Below, piece after piece: positions 58,058 to 64,000 of a stretch of DNA of 64,000 nucleotides. The notes beneath the pieces were generated by a model. It did no database searches. It had not been told where the DNA came from and saw nothing but the letters and a program-made list of their open reading frames with translations. The translations under genes and the position numbers were made by a program. This DNA comes from Tipula vernalis (taxonomy: Eukaryota; Arthropoda; Insecta; Diptera; Tipulidae): NCBI GenBank assembly GCA_958295665.1, contig OY282558.1:459249995-459313994 (forward strand), read 5' to 3'. The stretch's first letter is position 1. Every line of letters starts with the position of its first letter.

Positions 58058-60614
58058 TCGAATCGAACTTTCTTCGAAATGTATGGTATAGCAATTACAG
58101 GTCTCGTGACCTATCATTTAAGGTATCAAGAACCGCAATCGGAGCACAATTGCAGATTTCGGAATTTTACAGCTCTGAATCGGCTGAGCTATAGTAAGGT
58201 GATTTTCTTCGAATCGAACTTTCTTCGAAATGTATGGTATAGCAATTACAGGTCTCGTGACCTATCATTCAGAGTATCAAGAACCGCAATCGGAGCACAA
58301 TTGCAGATTTCGGATTTTTACAGCTCTGAATCGGCTGAGCTATAGTAAGGTGATTTTTTTCGAATCGATTTTTCTGTGAGATGTATGGAAATAATCAACC
58401 AATTTTAATGCGGTTTGGCATAACAATTACAAGTCCCGAGACCTATCATTTAAGGTATCAAGAACCGCAATCGGAGCACAATTGCAGATTTCGGAATTTT
58501 ACAGCTCTGAATCGGCTGAGCTATAGTAAGGTGATTTTCTTCGAATCGAACTTTCTTCGAAATGTATGGTATAGCAATTACAGGTCTCGTGACCTATCAT
58601 TTAAGGTATCAAGAACCGCAATCGGAGCACAATTGCAGATTTCGGAATTTTACAGCTCTGAATCGGCTGAGCTATAGTAAGGTGATTTTCTTCGAATCGA
58701 ACTTTCTTCGAAATGTATGGTATAGCAATTACAGGACTCGTGACCTATCATTTAAGGTATCAAGAACCGCAATCGGAGCACAATTGCAGATTTCGGAATT
58801 TTACAGCTCTGAATCGGCTGAGCTATAGTAAGGTGATTTTCTTCGAATCGAACTTTCTTCGAAATGTATGGTATAGCAATTACAGGTCTCGTGACCTATC
58901 ATTCAGAGTATCAAGAACCGCAATCGGAGCACAATTGCAGATTTCGGATTTTTACAGCTCTGAATCGGCTGAGCTATAGTAAGGTGATTTTCTTCGAATC
59001 GATTTTTCTGTGAAATGTATGGAAATAATCAACCAATTTTAATGCGGTTTGGCATAACAATTACAAGTCCCGAGACCTATCATTTAAGGTATCAAGAACC
59101 GCAATCGGAGCACAATTGCAGATTTCGGAATTTTACAGCTCTGAATCGGCTGAGCTATAGTAAGGTGATTTTCTTCGAATCGAACTTTCTTCGAAATGTA
59201 TGGTATAGCAATTACAGGTCCCGAGACCTATCATTTAAGGTATCAAGAACCGCAATCGGAGCACAATTGCAGATTTCGGAATTTTACAGCTCTGAATCGG
59301 CTGAGCTATAGTAAGGTGATTTTCTTCGAATCGAACTTTCTTCGAAATGTATGGTATAGCAATTACAGGTCTCGTGACCTATCATTTAAGGTATCAAGAA
59401 CCGCAATCGGAGCACAATTGCAGATTTCGGAATTTTACATCTCTGAATCGGCTGAGCTATAGTAAGGTGATTTTCTTCGAATCGAACTTTCTTCGAAATG
59501 TATGGTATAGCAATTACAGGACTCGTGACCTATCATTTAAGGTATCAAGAACCGCAATCGGAGCACAATTGCAGATTTCGGAATTTTACAGCTCTGAATC
59601 GGCTGAGCTATAGTAAGGTGATTTTCTTCGAATCGAACTTTCTTCGAAATGTATGGTATAGCAATTACAGGTCCCGAGACCTATCATTTAAGGTATCAAG
59701 AACCGCAATCGGAGCACAATTGCAGATTTCGGAATTTTACAGCTCTGAATCGGCTGAGCTATAGTAAGGTGATTTTCTTCGAATCGAACTTTCTTCGAAA
59801 TGTATGGTATAGCAATTACAGGTCTCGTGACCTATCATTCAGAGTATCAAGAACCGCAATCGGAGCACAATTGCAGATTTCGGATTTTTATAGCTCTGAA
59901 TCGGCTGAGCTATAGTAAGGTGATTTTCTTCGAATCGATTTTTCTGTGAAATGTATGGAAATAATCAACCAATTTTAATGCGGTTTGGCATAACAATTAC
60001 AAGTCCCGAGACCTATCATTTAAGGTATCAAGAACCGCAATCGGAGCACAATTGCAGATTTCGGAATTTTACAGCTCTGAATCGGCTGAGCTATAGTAAG
60101 GTGATTTTCTTCGAATCGAACTTTCTTCGAAATGTATGGTATAGCAATTACAGGTCTCGTGACCTTTCATTCAGAGTATCAAGAACCGCAATCGGAGCAC
60201 AATTGCAGATTTCGGATTTTTACAGCTCTGAATCGGCTGAGCTATAGTAAGGTGATTTTCTTCGAATCGATTTTTCTGTGAAATGTATGGAAATAATCAA
60301 CCAATTTTAATGCGGTTTGGCATAACAATTACAAGTCCCGAGACCTATCATTTAAGGTATCAAGAACCGCAATCGGAGCACAATTGCAGATTTCGGAATT
60401 TTACAGCTCTGAATCGGCTGAGCTATAGTAAGGTGATTTTCTTCGAATCGAACTTTCTTCGAAATGTATGGTATAGCAATTACAGGTCTCGTGACCTATC
60501 ATTTAAGGTATCAAGAACCGCAATCGGAGCACAATTGCAGATTTCGGAATTTTACAGCTCTGAATCGGCTGAGCTATAGTAAGGTGATTTTCTTCGAATC
60601 GAACTTTCTTCGAA

Positions 60615-63422
60615 ATGTATGGTATAGCAATTACAGGTCTCGTGACCTATCACTCAGAGTATCAAGAACCGCAATCGGAGCACAATTGCAGATTTCGGAT
60701 TTTTACAGCTCTGAATCGGCTGAGCTATAGTAAGGTGATTTTCTTCGAATCGAACTTTCTTCGAAATGTATGGTATAGCAATTACAGGTCTCGTGGCGTA
60801 TCATTTAAGGTATCAAGAACCGCAAACGGAGCACAATTGCAGATTTCAGATTTTTACAGCTCTGAATCGGCTGAGCTATAGTAAGGTGATTTTCTTCGAA
60901 TCGAACTTTCTTCGAAATGTATGGTATAGCAATTACAGGTCTCGTGACCTATCATTCAGAGTATCAAGAACCGCAATCGGAGCACAATTGCAGATTTCGG
61001 ATTTTTACAGCTCTGAATCGGCTGAGCTATAGTAAGGTGATTTTCTTCGAATCGAACTTTCTTCGAAATGTATGGTATAGCAATTACAGGACTCGTGGCG
61101 TATCATTTAAGGTATCAAGAACCGCAAACGGAGCACAATTGCAGATTTCAGATTTTTACAGCTCTGAATCGGCTGAGCTATAGTAAGGTGATTTTCTTCG
61201 AATCGAACTTTCTTCGAAATGTATGGTATAGCAATTACAGGTCTCGTGACCTATCACTCAGAGTATCAAGAACCGCAATCGGAGCACAATTGCAGATTTC
61301 GGATTTTTACAGCTCTGAATCGGCTGAGCTATAGTAAGGTGATTTTCTTCGAATCGATTTTTCTGTGAAATGTATGGAAATAATCAACCAATTTTAATGC
61401 GGTTTGGCATAACAATTACAAGTCCCGAGACCTATCATTTAAGGTATCAAGAACCGCAATCGGAGCACAATTGCAGATTTCAGAATTTTACAGCTCTGAA
61501 TCGGCTGAGCTATAGTAAGGTGATTTTCTTCGAATCGAACTTTCTTCGAAATGTATGGTATAGCAATTACAGGTCTCGTGACCTATCACTCAGAGTATCA
61601 AGAACCGCAATCGGAGCACAATTGCATATTTCGGATTTTTACAGCTCTGAATCGGCTGAGCTATAGTAAGGTGATTTTCTTCGAATCGATTTTTCTGTGA
61701 AATGTATGGAAATAATCAACCAATTTTAATGCGGTTTGGCATAACAATTACAAGTCCCGAGACCTATCATTTAAGGTATCAAGAACCGCAATCGGAGCAC
61801 AATTGCAGATTTCGGAATTTTACAGCTCTGAATCGGCTGAGCTATAGTAAGGTGATTTTCTTCGAATCGAACTTTCTTCGAAATGTATGGTATAGCAATT
61901 ACAGGTCTCGTGACCTATCATTTAAGGTATCAAGAACCGCAATCGGAGCACAATTGCAGATTTCGGAATTTTACAGCTCTGAATCGGCTGAGCTATAGTA
62001 AGGTGATTTTCTTCGAATCGAACTTTCTTCGAAATGTATGGTATAGCAATTACAGGTCTCGTGACCTATCACTCAGAGTATCAAGAACCGCAATCGGAGC
62101 ACAATTGCAGATTTCGGATTTTTACAGCTCTGAATCGGCTGAGCTATAGTAAGGTGATTTTCTTCGAATCGAACTTTCTTCGAAATGTATGGTATAGCAA
62201 TTACAGGTCTCGTGGCGTATCATTTAAGGTATCAAGAACCGCAAACGGAGCACAATTGCAGATTTCAGATTTTTACAGCTCTGAATCGGCTGAGCTATAG
62301 TAAGGTGATTTTCTTCGAATCGAACTTTCTTCGAAATGTATGGTATAGCAATTACAGGTCTCGTGACCTATCATTCAGAGTATCAAGAACCGCAATCGGA
62401 GCACAATTGCAGATTTCGGATTTTTACAGCTCTGAATCGGCTGAGCTATAGTAAGGTGATTTTCTTCGAATCGAACTTTCTTCGAAATGTATGGTATAGC
62501 AATTACAGGACTCGTGGCGTATCATTTAAGGTATCAAGAACCGCAAACGGAGCACAATTGCAGATTTCAGATTTTTACAGCTCTGAATCGGCTGAGCTAT
62601 AGTAAGGTGATTTTCTTCGAATCGAACTTTCTTCGAAATGTATGGTATAGCAATTACAGGTCTCGTGACCTATCACTCAGAGTATCAAGAACCGCAATCG
62701 GAGCACAATTGCAGATTTCGGATTTTTACAGCTCTGAATCGGCTGAGCTATAGTAAGGTGATTTTCTTCGAATCGATTTTTCTGTGAAATGTATGGAAAT
62801 AATCAACCAATTTTAATGCGGTTTGGCATAACAATTACAAGTCCCGAGACCTATCATTTAAGGTATCAAGAACCGCAATCGGAGCACAATTGCAGATTTC
62901 GGAATTTTACAGCTCTGAATCGGCTGAGCTATAGTAAGGTGATTTTTTTCGAATCGAACTTTCTTCGAAATGTATGGTATAGCAATTACAGGTCTCGTGA
63001 CCTATCACTCAGAGTATCAAGAACCGCAATCGGAGCACAATTGCAGATTTCGGAATTTTACAGCTCTGAATCGGCTGAGCTATAGTAAGGTGATTTTCTT
63101 CGAATCGAACTTTCTTCGAAATGTATGGTATAGCAATTACAGGTCTCGTGACCTATCATTTAAGGTATCAAGAACCGCAATCGGAGCACAATTGCAGATT
63201 TCGGAATTTTACAGCTCTGAATCGGCTGAGCTATAGTAAGGTGATTTTCTTCGAATCGAACTTTCTTCGAAATGTATGGTATAGCAATTACAGGTCTCGT
63301 GACCTATCACTCAGAGTATCAAGAACCGCAATCGGAGCACAATTGCAGATTTCGGATTTTTACAGCTCTGAATCGGCTGAGCTATAGTAAGGTGATTTTC
63401 TTCGAATCGATTTTTCTGTGAA
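60615..63422 (+). repeat. 1419-bp higher-order repeat with a distinctive monomer subtype
   Basis: The order at 60615-62033 recurs at 62034-63422, with long monomers at 61370 and 62789 (1419 apart). A special short subtype, CTCGTGGCGTATC with GCAAACGG and TTTCAGATTTTT, occurs at about 60795, 61095, 62214 and 62515 and nowhere else in the array. A CACTCAGAG variant is common here too. Confidence 0.8.
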
Positions 63423-64000
63423 ATGTATGGAAATAATCAACCAATTTTAATGCGGTTTGGCATAACAATTACAAGTCCCGAGACCTATCATTTAAGGTAT
63501 CAAGAACCGCAATCGGAGCACAATTGCAGATTTCGGAATTTTACAGCTCTGAATCGGCTGAGCTATAGTAAGGTGATTTTCTTCGAATCGAACTTTCTTC
63601 GAAATGTATGGTATAGCAATTACAGGTCTCGTGACGTATCATTTAAGGTATCAAGAACCGCAATCGGAGCACAATTGCAGATTTCGGAATTTTACAGCTC
63701 TGAATCGGCTGAGCTATAGTAAGGTGATTTTCTTCGAATCGAACTTTCTTCGAAATGTATGGTATAGCAATTACAGGTCTCGTGACCTATCATTTAAGGT
63801 ATCAAGAACCGCAATCGGAGCACAATTGCAGATTTCGGAATTTTACAGCTCTGAATCGGCTGAGCTATAGTAAGGTGATTTTCTTCGAATCGAACTTTCT
63901 TCGAAATGTATGGTATAGCAATTACAGGTCTCGTGACCTATCACTCAGAGTATCAAGAACCGCAATCGGAGCACAATTGCAGATTTCGGATTTTTACAGC

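Larger units (their letters stand above)
26784..64000 (+). repeat. Giant tandem satellite array, 151-bp and 181-bp monomers in higher-order repeats (continues past right edge)
   Basis: All of this stretch is head-to-tail copies of one monomer, always in the same orientation and without interruption. The short monomer is 151 bases (152, 150 and 149-base variants occur). The long one is 181 bases and carries 30 extra bases after ATGTATGG, seen for example at 27085-27114. I count 54 long copies; the remaining length gives roughly 180 short ones. The leftmost monomer (26784-26930) is the most diverged, as expected at an array edge. Short subtypes differ at fixed sites: CATTTAAGGTATC, CATTCAGAGTATC, CATTTGAGGTATC with GCATTCGG, and CATTTGAGGTATC with GAAATTC(A/G)G (152 bases). 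Every monomer keeps ACAATTGCAGATTTC and GGCTGAGCTATAG. Function is unknown. The 151 and 181-base lengths are near nucleosome size, as in many pericentromeric satellites. Confidence 0.97.

Noticed and set aside
27077..63870. Well over 100 overlapping open frames of 66-138 codons with near-identical peptides inside the array
   Set aside because: Monomers of 151 and 181 bases both shift the frame by one, and every frame is closed by TAG in the shared GAGCTATAG. The frames are periodic by-products of the repeat. None has a signal, domain or fixed frame across units, and a single-base loss at about 31907 alters one freely.
26784..64000. CRISPR-like array
   Set aside because: The repeats are contiguous, about 150-180 bases, with no unique spacers and no cas genes, in an insect-like setting.

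Overview
The window looks like insect nuclear DNA, most likely from a dipteran. It is AT-rich and carries BEL/Pao, Jockey-like, LOA-like and Penelope-like retroelements. It also has two genes of the yellow / major royal jelly protein family. Nothing bacterial or viral-genomic is present apart from retroelement remains.

Positions 1-8.3 kb hold BEL/Pao LTR retrotransposon sequence. An open gag-pol frame on the minus strand runs off the left edge; its gag N-terminus (4010-4441) is split off by one frame change. A primer-binding site matching the 3' end of tRNA-Tyr lies at 5491-5508, with LTR sequence to its right. Next come the broken env and integrase tail of a second BEL/Pao family (6337-8084, minus) and an opposing gag-protease scrap (8085-8330, plus). 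From 8.95 to 12.5 kb is a decayed Jockey-like element (minus). An AT-rich degenerate stretch follows (12.5-14.0 kb). Then a truncated Penelope-like GIY-YIG piece (plus) abuts a truncated LOA-like element (14.6-17.2 kb, minus).

The only convincing host genes are two single-exon, secreted yellow-family paralogues on the plus strand, at 19247-20560 and 24936-26261. Between them lie a decayed BEL/Pao pol relic (about 21.3-22.8 kb), diverged copies of the satellite described next (23.5-23.7 kb), and a fold-back element with a 10-bp flanking direct repeat (23963-24602).

From about 26784 to the right edge (more than 37 kb) the sequence is one uninterrupted head-to-tail satellite array of roughly 235 monomers. 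There are two main monomer lengths: about 151 bp, and a 181-bp form carrying 30 extra bases (54 copies counted by eye). Long and short monomers alternate in nested higher-order repeats of 332, 604, 634, 786, 937 and 1419 bp. Multi-kilobase blocks are also duplicated 8-10 kb apart inside the array. The 23.6-kb relic aligns without gaps to the long monomer, including its 30-bp segment. This suggests the long form is older and the abundant short form is a deletion derivative. The satellite and its evolution are the most notable content; I see no evidence that it encodes protein.
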